32,700 bases of DNA, from contig NZ_JAFEXF010000072.1 of NCBI RefSeq assembly GCF_016905445.1, positions 1-32,700 on the forward strand. The letters are read 5' to 3'. Below are positions 8,147 to 15,851 of the stretch, piece after piece. A program made the position numbers and the translations under genes. Origin of the DNA: Streptomyces sp. G44. Its GTDB lineage: Bacteria; Actinomycetota; Actinomycetes; Streptomycetales; Streptomycetaceae. Within the stretch, counting starts at the first letter, position 1; every line of letters begins with the position of its first letter. The notes beneath the pieces were generated by a model. That model was given only the letters and a program-made list of their open reading frames with translations. It had not been told where the DNA came from and did no database searches.

Positions 8147-9064
8147 ATGGACGCCGCGCACACCGCCGATCTCGCCCCGCACGAGCTCCGCGTCCTGGCC
8201 GCCGTGGACCGCGAGCGCGGGTTCTCCGCCGCCGCACGGGCCCTCGGGCTCACCCAGTCCGCCGTCTCGCACTCCATTCGCGGCACGGAACGCAAGGTCG
8301 GTGCTGTGCTCTTCGAGCGGGGCCGCAAGGGGGCGACGCCCACGGCCGCCGGAGCCGTCGCCGCCGCTCACGCCCGGCGCGTCCTGCGGCTGCTCGACGC
8401 CCTGGTGACGGAGGCACGCGGCGCCGAACGGGGCGTCGCCGAGGGCCCGCTGCGCATCGCCGCCTTCCGCAGCGCGGCGCTGCATCTGCTCCCGGCCGCC
8501 CTGGCACGCCTCGCCGCCCGCCACCCCGGCATCCGCCCGGAGGTCAGGGTCGTCCGCGAGCTGGGCGCGGGCACCGCGGGCGAGGTCGCCGAAGGCCGCG
8601 CCGACGTGGGCATCGCGACGCTCGCCGGGACCTCGGCGCTGCCCGCCGGGCTCATCGGGGGCGTACTCCTCGACGAGCCGTACGCCCTCGTGCACCCGGC
8701 GGGCCACCCCGACCCGCGCTCCCTGCCGCTGGTGGACTGGCACGAGAACTGCGGCTCGTATACGCGTGCGTGGTGGGCGGGGCAGGACTGGATTCCCCGG
8801 GCGACCGTGCTGGCCGAGGACGACGGGGCGGTGCTCTCGATGGTGGGCAACGGCCACGGCATGGCGATCATGCCCGCCCTCTCGCTGACCGGAGCGCCCG
8901 ACTCCGTGGCGGTCACCGATCTCGGGACGGACCGTCCGACGCGCTCCGTCGGCTACGTCACCACCCCTGAGCTGGCCCCTTCCCTCGCCGTACGGGCCCT
9001 GGTCCGCGAGCTGAGAGCGGGCACGCGCGTGCTCCCCGTCTCAGATAGTAGGAAGTCCGAGTAA
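8147..9064 (+). CDS. LysR-family transcriptional regulator
   Basis: Encodes 305 residues. The N-terminal winged helix-turn-helix is clear (HELRVLAAVDRERGFSAAARALGLTQSAVSHSIR, about residues 10-45), followed by the linker helix and a periplasmic-binding-like effector domain (about 90-295) with RIAAFRSAALHLLPAALARLAARHPGI and NGHGMAIMPAL. ATG 8147 follows a GGTGGGA SD six bases upstream; the longer frame from 8066 would read through the operator and is not needed. It is divergent from the MDR oxidoreductase, its likely target. Its 3' end overlaps a possible promoter for the structured element that follows. Confidence 0.9.
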   Translation: MDAAHTADLAPHELRVLAAVDRERGFSAAARALGLTQSAVSHSIRGTERKVGAVLFERGRKGATPTAAGAVAAAHARRVLRLLDALVTEARGAERGVAEGPLRIAAFRSAALHLLPAALARLAARHPGIRPEVRVVRELGAGTAGEVAEGRADVGIATLAGTSALPAGLIGGVLLDEPYALVHPAGHPDPRSLPLVDWHENCGSYTRAWWAGQDWIPRATVLAEDDGAVLSMVGNGHGMAIMPALSLTGAPDSVAVTDLGTDRPTRSVGYVTTPELAPSLAVRALVRELRAGTRVLPVSDSRKSE

Positions 9065-9075
9065 CTGTGGAGACA

Positions 9076-9234
9076 GAGACTCCGCGCTGCCTTAGCGTGG
9101 GAGGAGCCGAACGTCTCGCTCGATCATGCGAATGACGGTCGTGAGCCGGAGCCCCGCGCAGGCGAACCCTGCCGCTCCCTGGCTCCCCGTCGCTTGGGGG
9201 TCCTCCCACGCCCATTAGGCAGTGGGGGAGTCTC
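9076..9234 (+). ncRNA. Candidate structured RNA or leader (large imperfect inverted repeat)
   Basis: Three co-linear blocks pair across a 159-base stretch: GAGACTCC (9076-9083) with GGAGTCTC (9227-9234), TGCCT (9088-9092) with AGGCA (9217-9221), and GCGTGGGAGGA (9095-9105) with TCCTCCCACGC (9201-9211). The 95-base interior contains a GCAGG/CCTGC hairpin enclosed by GGAGCC/GGCTCC. The right arm can instead fold locally (CTCCCAC with GTGGGGGAG), so two exclusive structures are possible. It lies upstream of the SD of a 44-residue gene, with a -10-like GATAGT at 9044-9049. I do not recognise a known riboswitch class; a small mobile inverted-repeat element is an alternative. Confidence 0.45.
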
Positions 9235-9273
9235 GACAATCACCCTTCCCTTGCTTCAAGGAGTGGATCTCCC

Positions 9274-9408
9274 ATGGCCGAGACCGTCCGCCGCGTCCGT
9301 CACACCTCCCGCAAGAGCGACTCCGAGCGCACCGAGCGCAAGAACGCGGCCCTGGCCCTCCAGCGGGCCCTCGACCGCAGGGACAACGGCGGGGAGACGG
9401 GTCACTGA
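9274..9408 (+). CDS. Small basic conserved-looking protein, 44 residues
   Basis: The frame begins MAETVRRVRHTSRKSDSER and ends at TGA 9406-9408. A clear SD, AAGGAG (9258-9263), lies ten bases upstream of ATG 9274. The protein is rich in Arg, Lys, Glu and Asp with no hydrophobic segment, and the second half (KNAALALQRALDRR) could form an amphipathic helix. I do not recognise a domain. Its last bases overlap the end of the convergent phosphatase gene (stop at 9402-9404). The SD and strong third-codon GC bias support it as a real gene. Its upstream region is the structured element at 9076-9234, which may control it. Confidence 0.7.
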   Translation: MAETVRRVRHTSRKSDSERTERKNAALALQRALDRRDNGGETGH

Positions 9409-11012
9409 GACCCGCGCGCCCCCCGGCCTCCGCGTACGACTTCGAAGTGGTCGACGCGCTCGCCGCTCTCGGCGAGCGCGGAGACCGACAGCTTCGGGCG
9501 CGCGCCCGGCGTCGCCTCCACCGCGAGGAACGAGAAACCGGTGTAGCGCACCCGTGACCACGCGACCTTCTCGGGGTCGGACCGCCGCGCCTTCGTCCAG
9601 TGGAAGGTCGCGATCTCGTCGCGATCGTGGACGTGGCCCTCGTGGCTGTCCCGCACCCCGGGGCCGAATTCGTAGAGGTCCTTGCCCGCGCCGCCCGCGG
9701 TGACGTACACGATGCCGTCGCGCGTCGGATCGGTCGACGCGCCGACCGGCACGGGCCTGCCGACCTCGCCGCCCTTGATGGCGTCGGTGCGTTCGTAGAC
9801 GTGGTTGTGGCCGTTGACGACCAGGTCCACCTGGTGCTTGGCGAACAGCGGCAGCCACGCGTCGCGCACCCCGCCGTCGGAGGCGTGCCGCGACGTCGAG
9901 TAGGCGCAGTGGTGGAAGAAGACGAGGACGAAGTCCACGTCCTCGTCCGCCCGCAGCTCGCCCAGCCGCCGGTCCAGCCAGGCGGTCTGCTTCCCGCCGG
10001 AGTAGCCCCGGTTGGCGGGGATCTCGTACGAGACGTCGTTGGCGTCCAGCGCGACGACGCCGACGTTGCCGTACGTGAAGGAGTAGACGCCCGGCGCGCG
10101 GCGCGGGTCGAAGCCGTTCTCCGGGAGCGACCAGCGCGCGGACTGCCCGCCGTAGCCGTTCGGCGAGTACCACGCCTCCATGTCGTGGTTGCCGGTCGTC
10201 ACCATCCACGGCACCGACTTCGCGACGGACTCGGTCTGCGCGAGGAAGGTGTCCCACACCCGCGCGTCATACGTGTCCGAGTCCTCGCCGTGCCCGGTGG
10301 TGTCCGCGTAGCAGAGGTCGCCCGCGTGGAGGTGGAAGGACGGGTTCTGGCCCAGGATCACCTGGTCGTTGGCGAGCGCGTGATAGCTGACGCCCTGGTC
10401 GCCGAAGGCCGTGAAGACGAACTTCTCCGCCCGCGCGGGCGCCGTCCGGAACGAGCCGAGCGTCGCCATCCGTTCGGGTGATGCCGGGTCGAAGCCGTCG
10501 TGGCCGACGCCGTAGTAGTACGTCGTGCCGGGCTCCAGGCCGTCGAGCGCCGCGTGCAGGTAGTACTGCTCCACGGCCGGCAGCTTCTTGGAGAGGGACG
10601 GCGTGCGCAGGTCGCGCACCTCGGCCTCGATCTTCCGGCTCAGCTCCCAGGGCTTGGGGCCCACCCGCAGGAAAGGGGCTTTGACGGGCAGCGGCACCTG
10701 CCAGGAGATCCGCATCTGGGTCCTCGGGTCGGCCCCGAACGCCAGATGCCGGCCGAAGGGCGCGACCAGCCCGCCGTCGACCCGCACCGGGGCGGCCGGT
10801 GCGCTCGACGTGTGCGCGGCCGGCGCGCCCCCGCCGTACGCGGTGCTGGAACTGCCCGTGAGCAGGCCGGCGCCGGCCACCGTCCCCGCCGCCGCGAACG
10901 ACCGGGCGAGCACCGTGCGGCGGGAGAGCTTCGCGCGCAGGTACTCGTGCTGCTCCGGCATGCTCATCCGGGCGGCGAGCCGCTCCGGGATGCCGAGGTT
11001 CGGTGTGTCCAT
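9402..11012 (-). CDS. Tat-exported purple-acid-phosphatase-like metallophosphoesterase
   Basis: Encodes 536 residues. A twin-arginine signal (SRRTVLARSFAAAGTVAGAG, about 30-49) directs export. A fibronectin-III-like N-terminal domain of purple acid phosphatases follows (DPRTQMRISWQVP through GLEPGTTYYYGVGHDG), then the calcineurin-like domain with its metal-ligand blocks in order: FGDQG, AGDLCYAD, TGNHDME, FFHHCAY and NGHNHVYER. The likely role is hydrolysis of phosphate esters outside the cell for phosphate scavenging. The start is ATG 11012 (MDTPNLGIPERL); the frame continues to 11093 but family-like sequence does not. No PHO box was recognised by eye. It is transcribed alone, convergent with the 44-residue gene and divergent from leuB. 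Confidence 0.92.
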   Translation of the reverse strand: MDTPNLGIPERLAARMSMPEQHEYLRAKLSRRTVLARSFAAAGTVAGAGLLTGSSSTAYGGGAPAAHTSSAPAAPVRVDGGLVAPFGRHLAFGADPRTQMRISWQVPLPVKAPFLRVGPKPWELSRKIEAEVRDLRTPSLSKKLPAVEQYYLHAALDGLEPGTTYYYGVGHDGFDPASPERMATLGSFRTAPARAEKFVFTAFGDQGVSYHALANDQVILGQNPSFHLHAGDLCYADTTGHGEDSDTYDARVWDTFLAQTESVAKSVPWMVTTGNHDMEAWYSPNGYGGQSARWSLPENGFDPRRAPGVYSFTYGNVGVVALDANDVSYEIPANRGYSGGKQTAWLDRRLGELRADEDVDFVLVFFHHCAYSTSRHASDGGVRDAWLPLFAKHQVDLVVNGHNHVYERTDAIKGGEVGRPVPVGASTDPTRDGIVYVTAGGAGKDLYEFGPGVRDSHEGHVHDRDEIATFHWTKARRSDPEKVAWSRVRYTGFSFLAVEATPGARPKLSVSALAESGERVDHFEVVRGGRGARGSQ

Positions 11013-11140
11013 GGCAGGGAACTTCCCAGCGGAGCCCAACACCCGCCACACATCGGGGTGAACAGAACCTGTCTGCCGGGCGGATGTCCGCATGCCGGAC
11101 AGCCCGTGTCATCCCCTGGGACGAAGAGTAGGCTGCCCGC

Positions 11141-12190
11141 ATGTCGGACAGCTCTCGCATCCTCAATCTCGCAGTGATCCCCGGTGACGGCATCGGCCCG
11201 GAGGTCGTGGCCCAGGGGCTCAAGGTCCTCGGCGCCGTCCTCCCGCCGGATGTGAAGCTGGAGACCACCGAGTACGACTTCGGCGCGCAGCGGTACCACG
11301 CCACCGGTGAGACCCTCACCGACGCCGACGTGGAAGCCCTCAAGCGGCACGACGCGATCCTCCTCGGCGCGATCGGCGACCCCTCGGTCCCGTCCGGCGT
11401 CCTGGAGCGCGGCTTCCTGCTGAAGCTCCGCTTCCTCTTCGACCACCACGTGAACCTGCGGCCCTCGAAGCTGCTTCCGGGCGTCGCGACGCCCCTCAAG
11501 GGACAGCCCGAGATCGACTTCATCGTCGTACGCGAGGGCACCGAGGGCCCCTACACCGGCAACGGCGGGTCGATCCGCACCGGGACGCCGCACGAGGTCG
11601 CCACCGAGGTCTCCGTCAACACCGCCTTCGGCGTCGAGCGCGTGGTCCGCGACGCCTTCGCCCGCGCGCAGGCCCGCCCGCGCAAGAAGCTGACGCTGGT
11701 CCACAAGAACAACGTCCTCGCCTACGCCGGTCACCTCTGGACGAACGTCTTCAACAAGGTGGCCAAGGAGTTCCCCGAGGTCACCACCGACTACATCCAC
11801 GTCGACGCCGCGACGATCTACCTCGTCACCGACCCCGGCCGCTTCGACGTGATCGTCACCGACAACCTCTTCGGCGACATCATCACCGACCTCGCCGCGG
11901 CCGTCTCCGGCGGCATCGGCGTCGCGGCCTCCGGCAACATCAACCCGGGCCGCGAGTTCCCGTCCATGTTCGAGCCCGTGCACGGCTCGGCGCCGGACAT
12001 CGCCGGGCAGGGCAAGGCCGACCCCACGGCCACCGTCCTCTCCGTCGCCCTCCTGCTGCGCCACCTCGGCCACGAGCCCGAGGCCGCCCGCATCGAGGCC
12101 GCCGTCTCCGCCGACCTCGCCGAGCGCGGGGAGAGCGTGCGCACCACCGAGCAGATCGGCGACGCGCTCGCCGTACGAGTAGCGGGCTGA
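11141..12190 (+). CDS. leuB: 3-isopropylmalate dehydrogenase
   Basis: Encodes 349 residues. It oxidatively decarboxylates 3-isopropylmalate to 2-oxoisocaproate with NAD in leucine synthesis. Motifs: VIPGDGIGPEVV at the N-terminus, the substrate arginines in LRFLFDHHVNLRPSKL, IVVREGTEGPYTG, the metal and NAD region NLFGDIITDLAAAVSGG, and VHGSAPDIAGQGKADPTAT. The length matches the actinobacterial type. ATG 11141 lacks an SD, but a -10-like TAGGCT (11129-11134) ends six bases upstream, which suggests leaderless translation. Two hairpins downstream separate it from ilvE, so the genes probably have separate transcripts. Confidence 0.96.
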   Translation: MSDSSRILNLAVIPGDGIGPEVVAQGLKVLGAVLPPDVKLETTEYDFGAQRYHATGETLTDADVEALKRHDAILLGAIGDPSVPSGVLERGFLLKLRFLFDHHVNLRPSKLLPGVATPLKGQPEIDFIVVREGTEGPYTGNGGSIRTGTPHEVATEVSVNTAFGVERVVRDAFARAQARPRKKLTLVHKNNVLAYAGHLWTNVFNKVAKEFPEVTTDYIHVDAATIYLVTDPGRFDVIVTDNLFGDIITDLAAAVSGGIGVAASGNINPGREFPSMFEPVHGSAPDIAGQGKADPTATVLSVALLLRHLGHEPEAARIEAAVSADLAERGESVRTTEQIGDALAVRVAG

Positions 12191-12214
12191 CCCGGCAGCT
12201 CGAAGATCAACAGC

Positions 12215-12245
12215 AGCCGCCGGGTCCCCAGGGCACCCGGCGGCT
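12215..12245 (+). terminator. Terminator hairpin after leuB (first of two)
   Basis: A perfect 11-bp stem, AGCCGCCGGGT (12215-12225) with ACCCGGCGGCT (12235-12245), has a 9-base loop and starts 24 bases after the leuB stop. There is no long U tract. Confidence 0.75.
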
Positions 12246-12252
12246 TCTCGTA

Positions 12253-12290
12253 TGCGGCCCCGGGGTGTCACCATCGACCCCCGGGCCGCA
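12253..12290. terminator. Second hairpin after leuB
   Basis: TGCGGCCC (12253-12260) pairs with GGGCCGCA (12283-12290), and GGGGT (12262-12266) with ACCCC (12277-12281). This gives 13 bp with one C-C mismatch and a 10-base loop. It may back up the first terminator or insulate the ilvE promoter. Confidence 0.6.
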
Positions 12291-12324
12291 CTCATGCCGT
12301 TTCCTCCTCGGGACCCCGCGAGCG

Positions 12325-12346
12325 ATAATCGAACGTGGGGCCGTGA
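12325..12346 (+). promoter_or_regulatory. Putative ilvE promoter -10 and leader start
   Basis: GATAAT (12325-12330) is an unusually good -10 for this DNA and would start transcription near 12337. A GTG at 12344 opens a valine-rich frame that continues without a stop into ilvE. No convincing -35 was found. Confidence 0.4.
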
Positions 12347-12447
12347 AGACAGGAAGCTCGGACGTCGCAGTACCGGTGGAAGTACCCCTCGGTACGTGCG
12401 GCGTGAGCGCGGTCCGTCACCATCACACCGTGAAGGACGAAGCACTC

Positions 12448-13545
12448 ATGACGACGCCGACGACGCCGACCATCGAGCTCAAGCCCTCCTCGTCGCCGCT
12501 TGCCGCGGCGGAGCGAGAGGCGATCATGGCGAACCCCGGGTTCGGCCGCCACTTCACCGACCACATGGTGACGATCAAGTGGACGGAAGGCCGCGGGTGG
12601 CACGACGGCCAGCTCGTCCCCTATGGCCCGCTGGCACTCGACCCGGCGACGAACGTCCTGCACTACGCCCAGGAGATCTTCGAGGGCCTCAAGGCCTACC
12701 GGCAGCCCGACGGCTCGGTGGCCACCTTCCGGCCCGACGCCAACGCCCGCCGCTTCCAGGCCTCCGCGCGGCGTCTCGCCATGCCGGAGCTGCCCGTCGA
12801 GACGTTCATCGAGGCGTGCGACGTGCTGGTCAAGCAGGACAAGGCGTGGGTTCCGGCGCACGGCGGCGAGGAGTCCCTCTACCTGCGCCCGTTCATGATC
12901 GCGACCGAGGTCGGCCTCGGCGTGAAGCCCGCGAACGAGTACCTGTTCGTCGTCATCGCCTCGCCCGCCGGGGCGTACTTCCCCGGCGGCGTCAAGCCCG
13001 TCTCCATCTGGCTCTCGGAGGACCGCGTGCGCGCGGTGCCCGGCGGCATGGGCGACGCGAAGACCGGCGGCAACTACGCCGCGTCGCTGCTCGCGCAGGC
13101 CGAGGCCGCGGCGAAGGGCTGCGACCAGGTCGCCTACCTCGACGCGGTCGAGCACAAGTGGGTCGAGGAACTCGGCGGCATGAACCTGTACTTCGTGTAC
13201 GGCGACAAGATCGTCACCCCCACGCTGACCGGCTCCCTGCTCGCGGGCGTCACCCGTGACTCGCTCCTCACGGTCGCCCGTGACCTCGGCTACGAGTCCC
13301 AGGAGGCCCGCGTCTCCATCGACCAGTGGAAGGCCGACTCGGAGAACGGCACGCTGACCGAGGTCTTCGCCTGCGGCACGGCGGCGGTGATCACGCCGGT
13401 CGGCACCGTCAAGTGCAACGCGGGCGAGTGGCGGCAGAGCGGCGGTGAGCCGGGCGAGGTCACGATGAAGCTGCGGGACGCGTTGCTGAACATCCAGCGG
13501 GGCACGGTGGAGGACAGCCACGGCTGGATGCACGGCCTCGGCTGA
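12448..13545 (+). CDS. ilvE: Branched-chain amino acid aminotransferase
   Basis: Encodes 365 residues of a class IV PLP aminotransferase that exchanges the amino group between glutamate and the 2-oxo acids of Leu, Ile and Val. Landmarks: IFEGLKAYR, the PLP lysine in GMGDAKTGGNYAASL, EELGGMNLYFVYGD, and GTAAVITPVG near the C-terminus. ATG 12448 has AAGGA (12433-12437) ten bases upstream. The frame is open upstream to GTG 12344, which would add 35 valine-rich residues; this could be an alternative N-terminus or a leader. It works with leuB and cimA in branched-chain synthesis and also supplies precursors for branched fatty acids. The length matches the family. Confidence 0.96.
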   Translation: MTTPTTPTIELKPSSSPLAAAEREAIMANPGFGRHFTDHMVTIKWTEGRGWHDGQLVPYGPLALDPATNVLHYAQEIFEGLKAYRQPDGSVATFRPDANARRFQASARRLAMPELPVETFIEACDVLVKQDKAWVPAHGGEESLYLRPFMIATEVGLGVKPANEYLFVVIASPAGAYFPGGVKPVSIWLSEDRVRAVPGGMGDAKTGGNYAASLLAQAEAAAKGCDQVAYLDAVEHKWVEELGGMNLYFVYGDKIVTPTLTGSLLAGVTRDSLLTVARDLGYESQEARVSIDQWKADSENGTLTEVFACGTAAVITPVGTVKCNAGEWRQSGGEPGEVTMKLRDALLNIQRGTVEDSHGWMHGLG

Positions 13546-14109
13546 GGGCTTTGGCTGTGCGGGTAGGGGGGCCTGCGGCCGTGCTGGGCACGGGGGATGT
13601 TCCCTGCCCTGTCGGCCGCGGGCCCGCCGTGGCCGGCCGCGCGGTTCCCCGCGCCCCGTGACTTGAGCGGCTTCGCCGCGGTGGGGGTGCTGCGGTTTGT
13701 GGGTGGCTGCGGGTTGTGCGTGGCTGGGCGCGCGGTTCCCCGCGCCCCTGGGGGGAGCCTTGTCCCCCGGCGGCGTTTCCGTGCCCCTTGGGTGGCTTCA
13801 CGGCGGTGGGGGTGCTGCGGTTTGTGGGTGGCTGCGGGTTGTGCGTGGCTGGGCGCGCGGTTCCCCGCGCCCCTGGGGGAGCTTTGTCCGTCGGCGGCCG
13901 TTTCGGTGTCCCTTGGGCGGCTTCGCCGCGGCGGGGTGCTGCGGGTTGTGCGTGGCTGGGCGCGCAGTTCCCCGCGCCCCTGGGGGGGGGAGCCTTGCCC
14001 CCCGGCGGCGTTTCCTTGCCCCTGCGGCGCAGCCGGTCAGGGGGCGCGGGGAACTGCGCGGCCAGCCACCACCGGGGCCGCGGGTGAAGAGGGGGCCGAC
14101 GGGCTTCCG
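13546..14109. repeat. Gene-free block of tandem and inverted GC-rich repeats
   Basis: No gene is supported in these 564 bases. A 19-bp core, GCGCGGTTCCCCGCGCCCC, occurs at 13639-13657, 13730-13748 and 13855-13873, with a one-base variant (GCGCAG at its start) at 13962-13980 and an inverted copy at 14041-14059. The second to fourth copies belong to longer units (about 125 and 107 bases apart) that share GGTGCTGCGG, GTTGTGCGTGGCTGG and CCCGGCGGCGTTTCC. This core is a common intergenic sequence in Streptomyces chromosomes. Each core holds CGCGG/CCGCG-type complementarity, and the inverted last copy could close a very large hairpin. Open frames across it are products of GC bias. Confidence 0.8.
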
Positions 14110-14745
14110 TCAGGCAAGCGTCACCGCGAGGCTGCCCGGCACCGCGTCGCACGCGTCGCGGACCGCCGCCGCGAGGGAGTCCCGCGTCGGCCCGGGGCTC
14201 CCGGCCCACCCCTCCAGCGCCCGGTGGAACGCCGCCACCAGCAGATCGATCGCGAGCCGAGGCCGCAGATCGCCCCCGCCCGGCAGGGCAAACCGGCGCC
14301 GCAGCGTGACGAGCGCCGCCCGGCTCGTGCGGTCGCAGAACGCGAGGCCGTGCGCGTCCATGGACGGCGTGACCGCCGCCAGCCGCCGGCTGAGCAGCAC
14401 TTGGTGGGCCCACCCCTCGCCCGGCATCCGCGCCAGCGCGCCGAGCAGCGTGTCCCGCAGCACCTCGAACAGCGGCCGCCCCGCGGCCGGTTCGGTCTTC
14501 TCCAGCTCGTCGAGGAACGCCGCCCACAGATCCTGGGTCGGCGCCATCGCCACGTCTTCCTTGCTGCCGAACGTACGGAAGAACGTGCGCTTGCTGACCT
14601 CCACCGCGTCGCACAGCGCGTCGAGCGTGACGCCGTCGAAGCCCCGCTCCGTGAACAGCTCCAGAGCCGCGTCGACGAGGGCCTGCCGCGTCCGCAGCTT
14701 CTTGCGCTCCCGCAGGGGCAGCCGTTCCAGGTCCGTCACGTCCAT
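14110..14745 (-). CDS. TetR-family transcriptional regulator
   Basis: Encodes 211 residues. A TetR DNA-binding domain lies at about 15-65 (RTRQALVDAALELFTERGFDGVTLDALCDAVEVSKRTFFRTF), with the KRTFFRTF recognition-helix variant common in actinobacterial regulators; the C-terminal ligand domain has no recognised subtype. ATG 14745 lacks an SD, but a -10-like TACACT (14752-14757, minus strand) ends six bases before it, so it may be leaderless. It is divergent from an MDR oxidoreductase, with a 17-bp palindrome between them. It probably represses that gene and itself. Confidence 0.92.
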   Translation of the reverse strand: MDVTDLERLPLRERKKLRTRQALVDAALELFTERGFDGVTLDALCDAVEVSKRTFFRTFGSKEDVAMAPTQDLWAAFLDELEKTEPAAGRPLFEVLRDTLLGALARMPGEGWAHQVLLSRRLAAVTPSMDAHGLAFCDRTSRAALVTLRRRFALPGGGDLRPRLAIDLLVAAFHRALEGWAGSPGPTRDSLAAAVRDACDAVPGSLAVTLA

Positions 14746-14799
14746 GCCGGGAGTGTAGCCGCCGGATGCGACACCGAGGCGAATGCCTCTTGAGGGCTT

Positions 14800-14816
14800 A
14801 TGCCACTCAGTGGCAT
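14800..14816. promoter_or_regulatory. TetR operator (perfect 17-bp palindrome)
   Basis: ATGCCACTCAGTGGCAT is symmetric over all eight flanking pairs around a central C. It lies midway between the divergent TetR and oxidoreductase genes. A -10-like CATTAT (14814-14819) for the oxidoreductase overlaps its right half, which fits repression. Confidence 0.7.
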
Positions 14817-14882
14817 TATGGCCCGGACCGGGGCCCGCCCCGGCGCTTCAGCCCACCCCTGGCGCACGTCGAAAGGCCCCTT

Positions 14883-15812
14883 ATGCGCGCACTGCTGGTC
14901 GACCGTTCCGCCCCCGGCGGCCTGCGCCTCGGCGAGGCGCCGGACCCCGAACCCGCGCCGCACCAGGCCCTGGTGCGGGTGGCCGCCACCTCCCTCAATC
15001 ACGGAGAGGTCCGCTTCGGCCTGGCGCAGGCCCCGGAGGGCGCGGTGCTCGGCTGGGACGCGGCCGGCGTGGTCGAGCGGGCCGCCGCCGACGGCACGGG
15101 GCCGGCCGCCGGGACCCCGGTGGTGACCCTGGACGGCGCCGGCGCGTGGGCCGAACTCCGCGCCGTCTCCACGGACTTGATCGGCACCGTGCCCGAGGGC
15201 GCCGACCCGGGGGCCATCAGCACCGTGCCGGTCGCCGGGGCCAGCGCCCTGCGCGCCCTGGACCGGATCGGCCCCGTCCTCGGCAGGCGCGTCATGGTCA
15301 CGGGCGCCACCGGCGGCGTCGGCCGGTACGCGGTGCAGCTCGCCCGGCAGGGCGGCGCGGAGGTCGTCGCGGTGACCGGCGATCCGCACGGGCGGGGCGA
15401 GATGCTCAGGGCCCTCGGCGCGCACGAGGTCATCGCCACGCCCGCCGCGGCCGCGGCGCCGGTGGACGGCGTGGTCGACATGGTCGGCGGCCGGCAACTC
15501 GTCGAAGCGTACGAGAAGTTGGCCCAGCACGGCACGCTCGTCGCCGTCGGCCACTCCGGCGGTGACGCCGAGCACTTCCCGTACGGAACCCTCTACGGGG
15601 ACCAAGGCCGCCACGACCGTTCGGTGGTCAGCTTCTACCTGCTCGGCTGCACCGGTCTCGCCCGGGACCTGAGCCGGCTCGCCCGGCAGGTGGCGTCCGG
15701 CGCGCTCGACCCCGGCACGTCCTGGCGCGGCCCCTGGGGCGAGTTCCGGGAGGCGGCCGACGCGCTGCTCGGCCGCCGCCTGCACGGCAAGGCCATCCTG
15801 GACATCGGCTGA
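14883..15812 (+). CDS. Zinc-independent MDR (quinone-oxidoreductase-like) dehydrogenase
   Basis: Encodes 309 residues. The N-terminal GroES-like fold (MRALLVDRSAPGGLRLGEAPDPEP, then SLNHGEVRF and LGWDAAGVV) precedes a Rossmann domain with VTGATGGVGRYAVQLARQGGAEVVAV (about 139-163). There is no structural zinc cysteine cluster, so it belongs with the quinone oxidoreductase-type enzymes that use NADPH. The start is ATG 14883, with AAAGG about six bases upstream; the frame extends to 14766 through the operator and that part is not coding. It is divergent from the TetR gene and likely induced by the ligand that regulator senses. The substrate is unknown. Confidence 0.9.
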   Translation: MRALLVDRSAPGGLRLGEAPDPEPAPHQALVRVAATSLNHGEVRFGLAQAPEGAVLGWDAAGVVERAAADGTGPAAGTPVVTLDGAGAWAELRAVSTDLIGTVPEGADPGAISTVPVAGASALRALDRIGPVLGRRVMVTGATGGVGRYAVQLARQGGAEVVAVTGDPHGRGEMLRALGAHEVIATPAAAAAPVDGVVDMVGGRQLVEAYEKLAQHGTLVAVGHSGGDAEHFPYGTLYGDQGRHDRSVVSFYLLGCTGLARDLSRLARQVASGALDPGTSWRGPWGEFREAADALLGRRLHGKAILDIG

Positions 15813-15851
15813 GGCGGGACGCCGGCCGCCTCCCGGCTGACGGGGCCCTCG

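Noticed and set aside
9095..9221. Cobalamin or other known riboswitch
   Set aside because: GCAGG...CCTGC looked suggestive, but the conserved cobalamin-box and other class-specific motifs I know are missing.
13546..14109. CRISPR array or insertion sequence
   Set aside because: Repeat spacing is irregular, units are adjacent rather than separated by unique spacers, and there is no transposase.
13697..14758. Plus-strand open frame across the repeat block
   Set aside because: It is made mostly of the repeat units and then runs antisense through the TetR gene.
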